A stretch of 64,000 bases of DNA from Halomicrobium katesii DSM 19301 (GCF_000379085.1 NZ_KB905378.1:145801-209800); one strand, 5' to 3'; shown: positions 1-8,651, numbered from the stretch's first letter. Notes: generated from the sequence alone by a model not told the origin. Translations and numbers: made by a program.

Positions 1-755
1 TCGGTACACCGTTCTACGACGCGGAACTCGCCCCCGGCGAGTTCCTCGTCGCCTTCGTCCTCTACGCTGATTCGTTGCTCAGTATCAATCAAATTGCTTC
101 CCTACTTGATCGGGCGTACAATACGATTCACTCGGCGATTCGTGACGTGGAAGCCGCGTTCCAGCGCGGCTTCCCCGTCGTCTGGGATCGCATCGATCAC
201 ACTCTCGACGGGCCAACGCAGGTCGATGAAACCCAGCAGGTCTGCTCTGGGTACAAGGGACGCGACCCACCGCGGGACGGTCTGTCCCGCGGCGGGTCGC
301 CAGAGGGCGGTCGCACACGCTGGAGCGGTGAGCAGGGTGATGAACTGACGCTCGTCGCGGCCTGCCGCGACGTGCTTCGCGTGGTTTCTGCTGAGGAAGG
401 AACGAAGTTCAAGGACGAACTCAAGCCAGTGATCGAAGAAGCTGAAGACCTCTCCCAGCGACTGGGAGAGGTCTGGACGGATGAGTACCCGCCGTATCAA
501 CAGATGGAGCACGACCACAGAACGGTGGTTCACGACGAAGCATACGTCTCAGATGCGGGTGTTCACACCAACCAAGCTGAGTGTCTCTGGTCGTTGTTGC
601 AACCGTGGATCGAGAAATTCCGCGGCCTGTCCAAGCAGGGCTTGGAACAGGCCGCTCGTACCTACGGCTTCCTGCGGTCATTGAATCTCGCTGGCGCACC
701 AATCCACGGACTCGTTGACTGCTTCGCTGCCGATATTTTTCGCCAGTCTGCGTAA
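1..755 (+). mobile_element. IS1595-type (ISXO2-like) transposase, 5' end outside window
   Basis: The frame is open from base 3, so the gene begins left of the window; about 250 C-terminal residues are visible. A VDET segment, a TDEYPPYQ segment and the late H-TNQAECLWSLL region, followed by an EKFRGLSKQGLE helix, match the DDE/DDN catalytic core of IS1595-family (ISXO2) transposases, which cut and paste DNA. An in-frame TTG at 75 is not a likely start because coding potential continues upstream. The element ends shortly after the stop codon, inside a Tat-signal gene on the other strand. Terminal repeats cannot be defined because the left end is missing. Family assignment is by motif recall. 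Confidence 0.75.
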
Positions 756-759
756 GAGC

Positions 760-1056
760 GAATTGGCAATTTGATTCGCTTGAGTCATAATGGCTGAAAA
801 AGTCTTGAGTTTGGACCGAATCTGATTTTTCACCCGGCGAGAATTCGCCAGTTAAATCATTTGCTTTGAGTTTAAAGCCCGCATGCTCAGCGAGAGCATA
901 CGCTTCCTCAAAGTTTTGGTTAGCAACCGCCGTCTGGATTTGACTCCGAATATGCTTTTTATGTCTCCCACGACTCCCTTGTCCCGAGACAGTTGCGCTA
1001 ATGAATGGTACTGATAGGGCGGTACCTGCGGTCTTTAGAATCGATCTTCGATCCAT
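760..1056 (-). pseudogene. Tat-signal secreted protein truncated by the IS element
   Basis: Reading leftward from the ATG at 1056, the protein begins with a twin-arginine signal (DRRSILKTAGTALS) and a hydrophobic stretch ending near SATVSGQG, then about 80 polar residues with helical character. The frame then runs into the transposase DNA near 760-800 and continues only as antisense of the transposase. The C-terminus is therefore lost. An ATG nine codons upstream (1083) is in frame, but the RR motif placement favours 1056. Function unknown. The boundary with the IS is approximate because its terminal repeat cannot be identified here. AT-rich flanks distinguish this locus from the core chromosome. 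Confidence 0.6.
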
Positions 1057-1162
1057 ATTGCAGATTGCCATTCGTATAGACATGTATTAAATGTATGTAA
1101 TTAGGATACAATTCCTATAGTATACCACAAAATATTTATGTATGTTGATAATTACTTTAGGT

Positions 1163-1345
1163 ATGGATGAAATCAAAGGATACCTATCAATTATAACAAT
1201 TCTCCTCGGAATTCAGACACTCAACGCGGTTTCTGATAACACGAGCAGTCTTTTTACTGAAGTTGGAGCAGCCCTCTCCATCTTAGTGATACTTCTTGTC
1301 CCAATTTTCCTCCTCGGAAAAGCAGTCTACTCGAAATTGCGATAA
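1163..1345 (+). CDS. small two-helix membrane protein, function unknown
   Basis: A 60-residue protein with two hydrophobic segments (roughly residues 8-25 and 34-53) and a basic end (KAVYSKLR). It is not recognised. The AT-rich stretch AAATATTTATG at about 1130-1140 resembles a haloarchaeal TATA box and lies about 25-30 bases before the ATG at 1163, so a leaderless transcript starting at this ATG is likely; an in-frame TTG/ATG at 1142-1145 is less well placed. Its low GC and position beside an IS element suggest acquired DNA. Confidence 0.45.
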   Translation: MDEIKGYLSIITILLGIQTLNAVSDNTSSLFTEVGAALSILVILLVPIFLLGKAVYSKLR

Positions 1346-1472
1346 TATAATCTTCTGATGAATTTAAGTATGTAGTAACAAAATGGCTCGTCGCGCGGCG
1401 ATACCCCGACGAGCCGTTAGCCCCACAGGGGTACAGGGTCGTCGAGCGAGAGACCGAGCTCTCGTTCGGAAG

Positions 1473-2285
1473 TTAGCCGGTGAGCGTCTCGATCGTCAGC
1501 CGGTCGTAGCCCAGCCCCTCGTGGACAGCGAGCTCCAGGGCGTTGACGAGGTAGTGGGCGACAACGACCACGAGCAGGCTGTCGGTGAGGACGAACCCGG
1601 CCGCCAGCGCCAGTCCGAGTCCACCGGTGACGAGCATGCCGACCTTGCCCTGTGCGCCGTGGGCGGCACCGAAGACGACCGATGAGACGACTGCGAGCAG
1701 CCACGGCGAGACGGGGAAGCCCGTGGCCAGCACACCGATCGCGGCCCCCCGGAAGACGACCTCCTCGACGACGGCGACGGTCGGCAGCGCGACGCCGAGC
1801 AGCAGCACCCATCCACCCAGTGAGTCGGGGGCGAGCAGTTCGCGGACGGCCTCGTCGTAGCCCGCACCGGTCGCGTCGGCGACGGCACCCGCGGCTTCGT
1901 TGGCCAGCCAGAGGGCGACGCCGAAGCCGATCCCGACGGCGACGCCGGGGAGCCCACGGGCGAGCGCGGTCTCGGGGATCCCGAGCGCCCACGGCGGGAT
2001 CGAGAAGTACAGCGCAGCCCCGACGACGACCGCGCCGAACAGCCCCTGGGTCACGACGACGTTGGCGAGCAAGGCTCCGGGCGACAGCCGCGCTCGCGGG
2101 TCCGCCACCGGCCGCTCGAAGCGCGGCACGACCGGGTCGGTCGGTCGCGGATCGCGTGGCGAGGGCTCCCTAAAGCGGACGGGGGCGTCCTCGCCACTCA
2201 GGGCCGACTGGGACGCTCTCGCGAGTGCGAGAAGCAAGAACAGAGAGACGGCGAGCAGGCCGGCGAAGGCGGCCCACCGCGCCAC
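1473..2285 (-). CDS. CPBP family intramembrane metalloprotease
   Basis: A 270-residue protein with several membrane helices. The CPBP (CAAX protease/bacteriocin-processing, Abi) signature is present: EEVVFR at about 174-179, GAAHG some 30 residues later and AHYLVNALE near 245, which supply the predicted metal-binding glutamates and histidines. Family members are membrane-embedded endopeptidases; substrates in archaea are mostly unknown. The GTG start at 2285 lies five bases after the lonB stop, so it is probably cotranscribed with lonB, pairing two membrane proteases. The N-terminal 70 residues after the first helix are proline- and arginine-rich and poorly conserved. Confidence 0.85.
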   Translation of the reverse strand: MARWAAFAGLLAVSLFLLLALARASQSALSGEDAPVRFREPSPRDPRPTDPVVPRFERPVADPRARLSPGALLANVVVTQGLFGAVVVGAALYFSIPPWALGIPETALARGLPGVAVGIGFGVALWLANEAAGAVADATGAGYDEAVRELLAPDSLGGWVLLLGVALPTVAVVEEVVFRGAAIGVLATGFPVSPWLLAVVSSVVFGAAHGAQGKVGMLVTGGLGLALAAGFVLTDSLLVVVVAHYLVNALELAVHEGLGYDRLTIETLTG

Positions 2286-2289
2286 GGTT

Positions 2290-4371
2290 CTACTGCGGGC
2301 TGGGTGAGCCGCTGCCCTGGCCCACTTCGCGTTCGAGCGCTTTGCCGGTGATGGACTTGAGCCGGTCGACCAGCGAGTCCTTCTCGGGCTCGCCGGCCAG
2401 GGCCACTTCCAGCACCTCGGAGATGTGCGAGACCGGGACGATCTCGATCATCTCCTCGTACTCCTCTTCGATCATCACGTCCTGGGTGTTTGCCTCGGGG
2501 ATGATGACCGTATCGAGCCCGGACTTGGCCGCGGCCTCGATCTTGTGGGTCACGCCGCCGACGGGCAACACGTCGCCCCGCACCGACAGCGAGCCGGTCA
2601 TCGCGAGGTTCTGCTCGATCGGGACGTCCTCCAGCGCGGAGATGACCGCCGTCGCGACCGTGATCGAGGCGGAGTCGCCGTCGACACCGCCCTCGCCGGC
2701 CTGGACGAACTGGATGTGAACGTCCTTTTCGGAGATGTCCTCGTCCGAGAACTTCTTGATGATCGCCGAGACGTTCTGGACCGCCTCCTCGGCCATCTCC
2801 TTGAGCTGGCCGGTGGCGATCACCTGACCGGGACCCTGCGAGGGCGTGACCTCCGCCATGACCGGGAGGACGATCCCGCTGTCCTCGCCCATCACGGCCA
2901 GACCGTTGACGCGGCCGACCACGTCGCCCTCGTTGACGGTCAGTTCGTAGTCCTTGCGGCGTTCGATGTAGTCGTCTGCGAGCTGTTGCTCGATGGAGCG
3001 ACTCCGGCCTTTCGCTTCGAGCACGTCTTCGCGCGTGGTCACGTCGGCGTCTTCCGCACGCGCGATGTCGCCAGCGACGCGGACGAGGCCGCCGAGTTCT
3101 CGCAGTTTGAGGGTGAGGTGATCCTTGCGGCCCGCACGACGCTGTGCCTCAAGGATGATCTCCTCGACGGCCTCGCGGTCGAAGTGCGGCAGTCGTCCGT
3201 CGTTTTCGACCTCCTGTGCGATAAATCGCGTGAGCTTGCGGCGCATCTCTGGGGTGTCCTCGATGGTGTCGTCCATGTACACCTCGTAGCCGTACCCCTT
3301 GATCCGCGAGCGCAGGGCGGGGTGCATGTTCTCCATCGCGTCGAGGTTCCCCGCCGCGATCATGATGAAGTCACAGGGGACCGGTTCGGTCTGGACCATC
3401 GCGCCCGAGGAGCGCTCGGACTGGCCCGTGATCGAGAACTCGCCCTCCTGAATCGCGGTCATCAGCTTCTGCTGGCTGCGGATGTCCAGCGTGTTCATCT
3501 CGTCGATGTAGAGGACGCCCTTGTTGGCCTTGTGGATCGCGCCGGCCTCGACGCGGTCGTGGCTGGGCGTCTCCATCCCACCGGACTGGAACGGGTCGTG
3601 GCGAACGTCGCCCAGCAGCGCACCGGCGTGGGCACCGGTCGCGTCCTCGAAGGGCGCGGTGGTCTGGTTCGCGCGGTTGACCAGCAGGTTCGGGATCATC
3701 GAGTCGTTGCCACGCGAGCCATAGCGGAAGGCCAGGTAGATGACACCGGCCGCGAGGATCCCCAGCAGGACCGACCCCTGGATGATCAGCGCGTAGCCGA
3801 TGATGATGGCGATGATGATCCACATCAGGAAGGTCCGCATCTGGTTGCGCTTGCGGGCCTCCTCCTTGTGGGCGTCGACGATCTGCTCGCCCTTCCCGGC
3901 GGGGACGGTCCGAACCTTCGGCTCGTTTCCGTCGTCCGGGTTGTGGTAGACCAGAACGTCCTGTAGTTCCTCTTTCGGGAGCAGTTGGCTCATCGCTTTG
4001 GCCAGCATCGACTTGCCCGTCCCGGGCGAGCCGATCATCATCACGTGACGGCGCTGTTTGGCTGCCTTTTTGATGACGTCACGGGCGTGGTCCTGCCCGA
4101 TGACCTGATCGACGAGTCGGTCGGGGACTTCGATGTCGCTGGTCGACTCGATGCCGAGCCCACCGAGGAGCCCGTCTTCGTCGTCGAGGGACGCGCCGCT
4201 CTCGACTTCGACCTCACTGCCGAGGTTGTCGAGGCCGCCACTTTCGGCCCCGCCACCCTCTTCAGTGTCACCAGCGTCGTCGGCTGCGCTGGGGTCGTCG
4301 TCTTCGGGCGGCGTCCCGGTCACCTCCCGCTCGTCGTCGGGAGTGTCGTCGATCTCGGTATTGTCGCTCAT
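2290..4371 (-). CDS. lonB: archaeal Lon protease, membrane-anchored LonB type
   Basis: ATP-dependent serine protease that degrades membrane-associated and misfolded proteins. The 693-residue protein has an acidic N-terminus, Walker A GSPGTGKS at 114-121, two hydrophobic segments inserted in the AAA module (about 180-215, the archaeal LonB membrane anchor), Walker B with VLYIDEMNTL, and a C-terminal protease domain. Ser567 (DGDSAS) and Lys610 (THKIEA) form the Ser-Lys dyad with the expected 43-residue spacing. The ATG at 4371 is chosen because an acidic haloarchaeal N-terminus begins there; the upstream extension to 4491 is low quality. The CPBP protease gene follows directly. Confidence 0.95.
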   Translation of the reverse strand: MSDNTEIDDTPDDEREVTGTPPEDDDPSAADDAGDTEEGGGAESGGLDNLGSEVEVESGASLDDEDGLLGGLGIESTSDIEVPDRLVDQVIGQDHARDVIKKAAKQRRHVMMIGSPGTGKSMLAKAMSQLLPKEELQDVLVYHNPDDGNEPKVRTVPAGKGEQIVDAHKEEARKRNQMRTFLMWIIIAIIIGYALIIQGSVLLGILAAGVIYLAFRYGSRGNDSMIPNLLVNRANQTTAPFEDATGAHAGALLGDVRHDPFQSGGMETPSHDRVEAGAIHKANKGVLYIDEMNTLDIRSQQKLMTAIQEGEFSITGQSERSSGAMVQTEPVPCDFIMIAAGNLDAMENMHPALRSRIKGYGYEVYMDDTIEDTPEMRRKLTRFIAQEVENDGRLPHFDREAVEEIILEAQRRAGRKDHLTLKLRELGGLVRVAGDIARAEDADVTTREDVLEAKGRSRSIEQQLADDYIERRKDYELTVNEGDVVGRVNGLAVMGEDSGIVLPVMAEVTPSQGPGQVIATGQLKEMAEEAVQNVSAIIKKFSDEDISEKDVHIQFVQAGEGGVDGDSASITVATAVISALEDVPIEQNLAMTGSLSVRGDVLPVGGVTHKIEAAAKSGLDTVIIPEANTQDVMIEEEYEEMIEIVPVSHISEVLEVALAGEPEKDSLVDRLKSITGKALEREVGQGSGSPSPQ

Positions 4372-4529
4372 ACAAACGTTGCTAACACCAGATTGGAGGG
4401 ACTGTCTACTGATATACTTTCTCCCCGCGACCGTGCTTGCCACACGAGTGGAACCGCAAGAGGGGAGCCGATTGTTGAGCAGAGAGACCACTCGTCGGGT
4501 TTATCATTTCCGACACCCAGAGATGGGGT

Positions 4530-5078
4530 ATGCGGGGTTTCTACATCGGGCGATTCCAGCCGTACCACAACGGCCACCACACGGTCGTCGAGGAGATCGC
4601 GACCGAGGTCGACGAGCTCGTCCTGGGAATCGGAAGCGCGGGCGATTCGCATACGGACCACGATCCGTTCACTGCCGGCGAGCGAATCATGATGATCACG
4701 CGCGCGGTCCGCGAGTTCGAGCGCGCGAACGACCTGGTCACGTACGTGGTCCCCATCGAGGACCTGAACCGCAACTCGGTGTGGGTGAGCCACGTCCAGA
4801 GCATGTCGCCGACATTCGACGTGGCCTACTCCAACAACCCGCTGGTGATCCAGCTGTTCGAGGAGGCGGGCATCGAGGTCCGACAGTCGAAGATGTTCGA
4901 CCGAGAACGGCTGGAAGGCAGCGACATCCGGGAGGCGATGATCGAGGGGGACGCGTGGCGCGAACGCGTCCCCGACGCCGTCGTCGAGACGATCGAAGAG
5001 GTACACGGCGTCCAGCGGATCCGGACCGTCGCCAAAGACGACGTGGTCGAACGCTGGGAAGTCGGTGACGGGGAGTGA
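4530..5078 (+). CDS. nadM: nicotinamide-nucleotide adenylyltransferase
   Basis: Makes NAD from NMN and ATP, the last step of NAD synthesis. The 182-residue protein has the nucleotidyltransferase motif GRFQPYHNGHH near the N-terminus and the late EGSDIRE motif (ISxxxR-like), both typical of archaeal NadM. Length fits the family (about 170-180). It is divergent from lonB, and its stop overlaps the next start (TGATG at 5076-5080), so it is translationally coupled to the SAM hydrolase gene, a pairing that recurs in haloarchaea. Confidence 0.93.
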   Translation: MRGFYIGRFQPYHNGHHTVVEEIATEVDELVLGIGSAGDSHTDHDPFTAGERIMMITRAVREFERANDLVTYVVPIEDLNRNSVWVSHVQSMSPTFDVAYSNNPLVIQLFEEAGIEVRQSKMFDRERLEGSDIREAMIEGDAWRERVPDAVVETIEEVHGVQRIRTVAKDDVVERWEVGDGE

Positions 5079-5842
5079 TGATCACGCTCAGTAGCGACTT
5101 CGGTTCGCCGTACCCCGCGGCGATGAAGGGCGTCATCCTCCGGGACAGCGACGCGCGCATCGTCGACGTGAGCCACGAGTTCCCGCGACAGGACGTGCCC
5201 GGCGCGGCGTTCTGGCTCCGGGAGGTGCTGCCGTACTTCCCGCCGGCAGTCCACTGTGTCGTGGTCGATCCCGGCGTCGGGACAGACCGGGCGGCGATCG
5301 TCGTTCGGGTCGGCGACCACGCGATCGTCGCGCCGGACAACGGCGTCGCGCTCCCGGCCGCCAGGGCGATCGCGGACGACGGCGACGTGATCGAGGTCTT
5401 CGAAATCGAGACCGACGAGCCGGCGAGTGCGACCTTCCACGGCCGAGACGTGTTCGCGCCGATGGCGGCCGCCGTCCACGAGATCGGTGTCGACTCCCTC
5501 CACGAGGTCGCGGATCTCGTCCGGGCCGACGGCTACGAAGAGCTCGCTTTCCCGGAGCCGACCGTGAGTCAGACCGGTGCCAGCGGCGCGGTGCTCGTCG
5601 TCGACGGTTTCGGGAACGCGATCACGAACGTCCCCGGCGACGCGATCGATGACCGATTCGGCCAGCAGGTCCGGATCAACGGCGAGCCCGCACCGGTCAG
5701 ACGGACGTACGCGACGGTGGACCCGGGCCAGCGACTCGTCACCGTCGGCAGCCACGGCAACGTCGAGCTCGCGGTGAATCGCGGGCGCGGAGACGAGGCC
5801 TTCCGCGTCGGCGCTGGCGATCGGGTGGAGCTGTCGTACTAG
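5078..5842 (+). CDS. S-adenosyl-L-methionine hydrolase (adenosine-forming), DUF62/SAM hydroxide adenosyltransferase family
   Basis: A 254-residue member of the chlorinase/fluorinase-like superfamily. The N-terminal SSDFG and the VVDPGVG segment with APDNG about 25 residues later are hallmark family positions, and the C-terminal barrel carries DGFGNAITN. Archaeal members use water or hydroxide to split SAM into adenosine and methionine; no halogenase activity is implied. The ATG at 5078 overlaps the nadM stop by one base; a GTG at 5075 is also in frame. It is the last gene before the iron-type operator region. Confidence 0.85.
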   Translation: MITLSSDFGSPYPAAMKGVILRDSDARIVDVSHEFPRQDVPGAAFWLREVLPYFPPAVHCVVVDPGVGTDRAAIVVRVGDHAIVAPDNGVALPAARAIADDGDVIEVFEIETDEPASATFHGRDVFAPMAAAVHEIGVDSLHEVADLVRADGYEELAFPEPTVSQTGASGAVLVVDGFGNAITNVPGDAIDDRFGQQVRINGEPAPVRRTYATVDPGQRLVTVGSHGNVELAVNRGRGDEAFRVGAGDRVELSY

Positions 5843-5897
5843 TTTTAGGCGCTCCGAAAAACCGACAGGCTTATTACTTTTAGGCTGTCCTAAACAA
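5843..5897 (+). promoter_or_regulatory. operator-promoter module A: two DtxR/Idr-like boxes around a TATA-like element
   Basis: Two inverted repeats of the form TTTAGGCnnnCCnAAA occur at about 5843-5861 and 5878-5894; their TAGG cores are 35 bases apart. Between them lies TTATTAC, a plausible TATA element. Box form and spacing match module B upstream of the cupredoxin lipoprotein. Such TTAGGC/GCCTAA dyads resemble sites of DtxR-family metal regulators (Idr, SirR) in haloarchaea. An ATG follows at 5898, but its reading frame does not look coding. Confidence 0.6.
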
Positions 5898-6071
5898 ATG
5901 CGTGGGTCGCCGACGGTCGTGATCGTTCCCTGGTTCCGGGAACACACTCCGTGGAGGCCGTCGAGCCCCACCGTGTCAGGTCCCAGTTGCATCGTCGGCC
6001 ACCGTGGCCATACCCTGGCGGCTGTGGGCATCGCTGCCGCCACCGTCTGTCCCTCTATCCACCACCCTCAG
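5898..6071. other. spacer between duplicated operator-promoters; no convincing gene
   Basis: A 71-codon frame starts at the ATG right after module A but its composition is unlike neighbouring genes (few acidic residues, many Pro, Ser and Trp) and it runs through module B. It contains a short dyad (TTCCCTGGTTCCGGGAA, about 5927-5943). It could be the decayed remnant of a gene once served by module A, or an untranslated leader. No homologue recognised. Confidence 0.35.
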
Positions 6072-6124
6072 TTTTTAGGCTCGCCAAAAATTCGACGGTC
6101 TTATGTACTTTAGGCGTGCCAAAA
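6072..6124 (+). promoter_or_regulatory. operator-promoter module B of the cupredoxin lipoprotein
   Basis: TTTTTAGGCTCGCCAAAAA (6072-6090) and CTTTAGGCGTGCCAAAA (6108-6123) flank CTTATGTA, the likely TATA element; the next ATG is at 6131. Core-to-core spacing is 35 bases, exactly as in module A, and the intervening bases (CGAC-G-CTTAT) are also shared. Repression by a metal-loaded DtxR/Idr-type protein would block this promoter. Confidence 0.65.
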
Positions 6125-6130
6125 CTACGT

Positions 6131-8554
6131 ATGCAACACAGAAGAGACGTGCTCGCGAGTCTCGGCGTCGCACTGTCGACTGCACTTGCCGGCTGTTCGG
6201 AAGACACCGACGGCGAGACCGTCAACGAGAGCAGCGACGAAGCGACCGAGACGGACCGGACACAGTCGAGTGGCCCCGAACTCGCGGCTTCGGCCCAGCT
6301 CAACGTCTACCGCGCCCGGCTCTTCGACGCCGTCGCGCTCGGTCGTGCCGGCCAGACTGCCGCGGGAGCGTCCGTCGCCCAGTCGATCTTCCAGCGGTTC
6401 GAGAACGCGACCGGGGAGTACGGCGCTCACGAGACGCTGGAACGGACCAGCGAGTCGGCCTACGAGGGATTCGAGAGCGCGCTCGGGGAGCTCCGGTCGA
6501 CGCTCGAAGACGGCGACACCGACGCCGCCGCCGAGGCGGCGACGACGGCCAGCGACCAGCTTCAGATCGCCCAGCAGGCCCTGATCGGCGACGACGCCAC
6601 GCGCGCCCTCGACGCGCTCCTCCTCGGGAGCCGCGCCGCCAACGCCCGCGTACTGGGGGAGGCTGGTCACTTCGAGGCGGCGGCGACCGTGGCCACCGAA
6701 ACGACCGAGCGGTTCGAAGACACGCTGGTCTACGGCGCACTCGAAAGCGCCGACGAGAGTGCCTACGAGGACTTCGAGTCCGGGCTGGCGTCGATCCGGC
6801 ACGCCGCCGGCGAGGGGGACGCCGAGGGCGTGACCGACGCCGTCGCCGCGGCCCAGTCGGCGGCGGTGGCGGGTGCCTACGCGCTGGGAACCGAGTCGGT
6901 TGCCGGGACCGGTCACCTCGCAGCGATGCAGTCAGTGGGGTACGACGCCGCGGCACTCGCCGGTCTCGGCGGCCCGAGCGAGGCGCTGGCCCACGCGACG
7001 ACGCTGACCACCTACCGGGCGCGGATCCGGGACGCGGCGTGGCTGGCCGACGCCGACGAGGGGGCGACGGCGGGCACGGTCGTCGGGAACGTCTTCGCGG
7101 ACTTCGAGGGCGCGCGTGCCCACGAGGCGCTGGAAGAGGCCGACCACGAGGCCTACGAGGGGTTCGAGAGCGGCCTGGAGTCGCTCCAGTCGGCCGTCGA
7201 GAACGGCGAAGGCGTCGACGACGCCCTCGCCACGGTGGACGAACACCTCCGGACCGGCGTCGCGACGCTGGCCGGCGACCACGCCCCGGTCCTGCAGGCC
7301 GGCTTCTTCCGGGCGCGTCTCGCCGACGCACGCGAACGCTACGAGCGAGGTGCGCCCTCGGTCGCCGCGTCGATCACCCGGGAGCTGTTCGAGCGGTTCG
7401 AGGCCGACGAGCTCGGGTTCCACGAGACGCTCGAAGAGGCCAGCGAGGAGCTCTACCACCGCTTCGAGGAGGAGCACCTGGCCGGCCTGATCGAGGCCTA
7501 CGAGAGCGACGACAGCGAGGCGGTCACCACCCACCACGAGGGCGCGCTCGACGCGCTCCTGGAGTTCGAGGCCACCACCGGGGACAGCGCCGCGAGCGCG
7601 GCCGAGACCGCGTACTTCGTCGCTCGCGGATTCGACAGCGCTACCGTCGCCACGCTGGGCGACAGCGAGCGCGCGGCGACGATTCCACGGGCCGCCTTCG
7701 AGCACTTCGAGAGCGGTGCAGCGGGCTACCACGAGGCACTGGAACACGCCGACCACGAGACCTACGAGACGTTCGAGTCCGATCTGGGCGCGATCCGGTC
7801 GACCGCGGAGTCGGGCGGCGACGTGCGCAGTGCCGTCCAGACGTTCGTGAGCACCGCGATCGACGGCGTCTACGCCATCGTCGGCGCTGCCGGCGGCTCG
7901 AACGGCGCGGCCGCTGCCGCCATCGTACAGGACGTGTACGCCACCTTCGAGGAGGCCCGCGTCCACGAGGCGCTGGAAGAAGCCGACCACGAGGCCTACG
8001 AAGGATTCGAGGCGGCGCTGGAAGCGTACGCGGACGGACTGGACGGCGAGGGCGACGTGCCCGTCGGTCGCCTCGCAGACGCGACGCTGCGCGCTCAGTT
8101 CGCCGTCGCGGGTGCGCTCGACGACGCTCCCGTCGGCCAGGACGGCGAGGGGAGCGCCGAGACGGAAGAGACCGAATCGTCGCTGGAAGGGGGCCCGAAC
8201 GTCGTCGACGGCGTCCCGGACGACGCCGACCACGTCGTCTCGATGCAAGCAGTGGCCTTCGAGCCGGCCGAGTTGACCGTCTCGGTCGGCGATACGGTCG
8301 CCTTCGAGCACGTCGCCGGTGAAGCCCACAACGTGGTGGCCCGAGAGGAAGCGCTCCCGGCGGACGCGAGCTACTGGGCCTCCGGCGACTTCGACTCCGA
8401 GACGGCCGCAGTCGAGGGATGGGATAACGGACAGGGTGCCGTCCAGTCGGGTCAGTCCTACGTCCACACCTTCGAGACGGCCGGCGAACACCCCTACTAC
8501 TGTGTCCCACACGAGATGGCGGGCATGGAAGGCACGATCGTCGTCGAAGAGTAA
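6131..8554 (+). CDS. repeat-containing lipoprotein with C-terminal cupredoxin (DUF5059-like), putative iron-uptake protein
   Basis: An 807-residue exported lipoprotein: RR at 4-5 followed by a hydrophobic run and LAGC (lipobox, Cys22). The body has six repeats, about 80-130 residues apart, each with a core like HEALEEADHEAYEGFE (near residues 98, 200, 328, 430, 530 and 610). The C-terminal 110 residues form a plastocyanin/halocyanin domain with Cu ligands in EAHNV and YYCVPHEMAGM (His, Cys, His, Met). Acidic and histidine-rich repeats plus a cupredoxin recall EfeO-type iron proteins in layout, and the operators upstream look iron-regulated, so ferrous iron capture or oxidation at the cell surface is inferred, not shown. 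ATG 6131 is chosen because the Tat signal starts there. Confidence 0.75.
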   Translation: MQHRRDVLASLGVALSTALAGCSEDTDGETVNESSDEATETDRTQSSGPELAASAQLNVYRARLFDAVALGRAGQTAAGASVAQSIFQRFENATGEYGAHETLERTSESAYEGFESALGELRSTLEDGDTDAAAEAATTASDQLQIAQQALIGDDATRALDALLLGSRAANARVLGEAGHFEAAATVATETTERFEDTLVYGALESADESAYEDFESGLASIRHAAGEGDAEGVTDAVAAAQSAAVAGAYALGTESVAGTGHLAAMQSVGYDAAALAGLGGPSEALAHATTLTTYRARIRDAAWLADADEGATAGTVVGNVFADFEGARAHEALEEADHEAYEGFESGLESLQSAVENGEGVDDALATVDEHLRTGVATLAGDHAPVLQAGFFRARLADARERYERGAPSVAASITRELFERFEADELGFHETLEEASEELYHRFEEEHLAGLIEAYESDDSEAVTTHHEGALDALLEFEATTGDSAASAAETAYFVARGFDSATVATLGDSERAATIPRAAFEHFESGAAGYHEALEHADHETYETFESDLGAIRSTAESGGDVRSAVQTFVSTAIDGVYAIVGAAGGSNGAAAAAIVQDVYATFEEARVHEALEEADHEAYEGFEAALEAYADGLDGEGDVPVGRLADATLRAQFAVAGALDDAPVGQDGEGSAETEETESSLEGGPNVVDGVPDDADHVVSMQAVAFEPAELTVSVGDTVAFEHVAGEAHNVVAREEALPADASYWASGDFDSETAAVEGWDNGQGAVQSGQSYVHTFETAGEHPYYCVPHEMAGMEGTIVVEE

Positions 8555-8583
8555 CGCCGCACCCTGTTTTTAGCTGAATTGAG

Positions 8584-8651
8584 GCGCTAAGCCCCCTTCC
8601 TCAGCGAGCGCCGACCGAACAGGAGGCGCAAGCAGGGAGGGGATACAGCGC
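8584..8651. repeat. structured relic resembling an IS200/IS605 right end
   Basis: Nested stems are visible: GCGCT (8584-8588) with AGCGC (8647-8651); CCCCTTCCT (8593-8601) with AGGGAGGGG (8634-8642), one mismatch; and GCGCC (8608-8612) with GGCGC (8625-8629). The layout and purine/pyrimidine arms resemble the transposon right-end/omega-RNA hairpins of haloarchaeal IS200/IS605 (TnpB) elements. No tnpB lies nearby. It sits between the convergent lipoprotein and thermosome genes. The rest of 8555-8781 shows no gene. Confidence 0.45.

Noticed and set aside
2425-3966. 513-codon plus frame opposite lonB
   Set aside because: Antisense shadow of lonB; Asp/Arg/Val-rich composition produced by GC-rich codons.
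5077-5842. SAM-dependent chlorinase/fluorinase activity for the DUF62 protein
   Set aside because: Archaeal members of this family act as SAM hydrolases and nothing here indicates a halogenase-specific loop.
5898-6113. 71-codon plus-strand ORF directly after operator module A
   Set aside because: Composition (Pro, Ser, Trp, few acidic residues) is unlike haloarchaeal proteins and it runs through module B, so it is treated as spacer or remnant.
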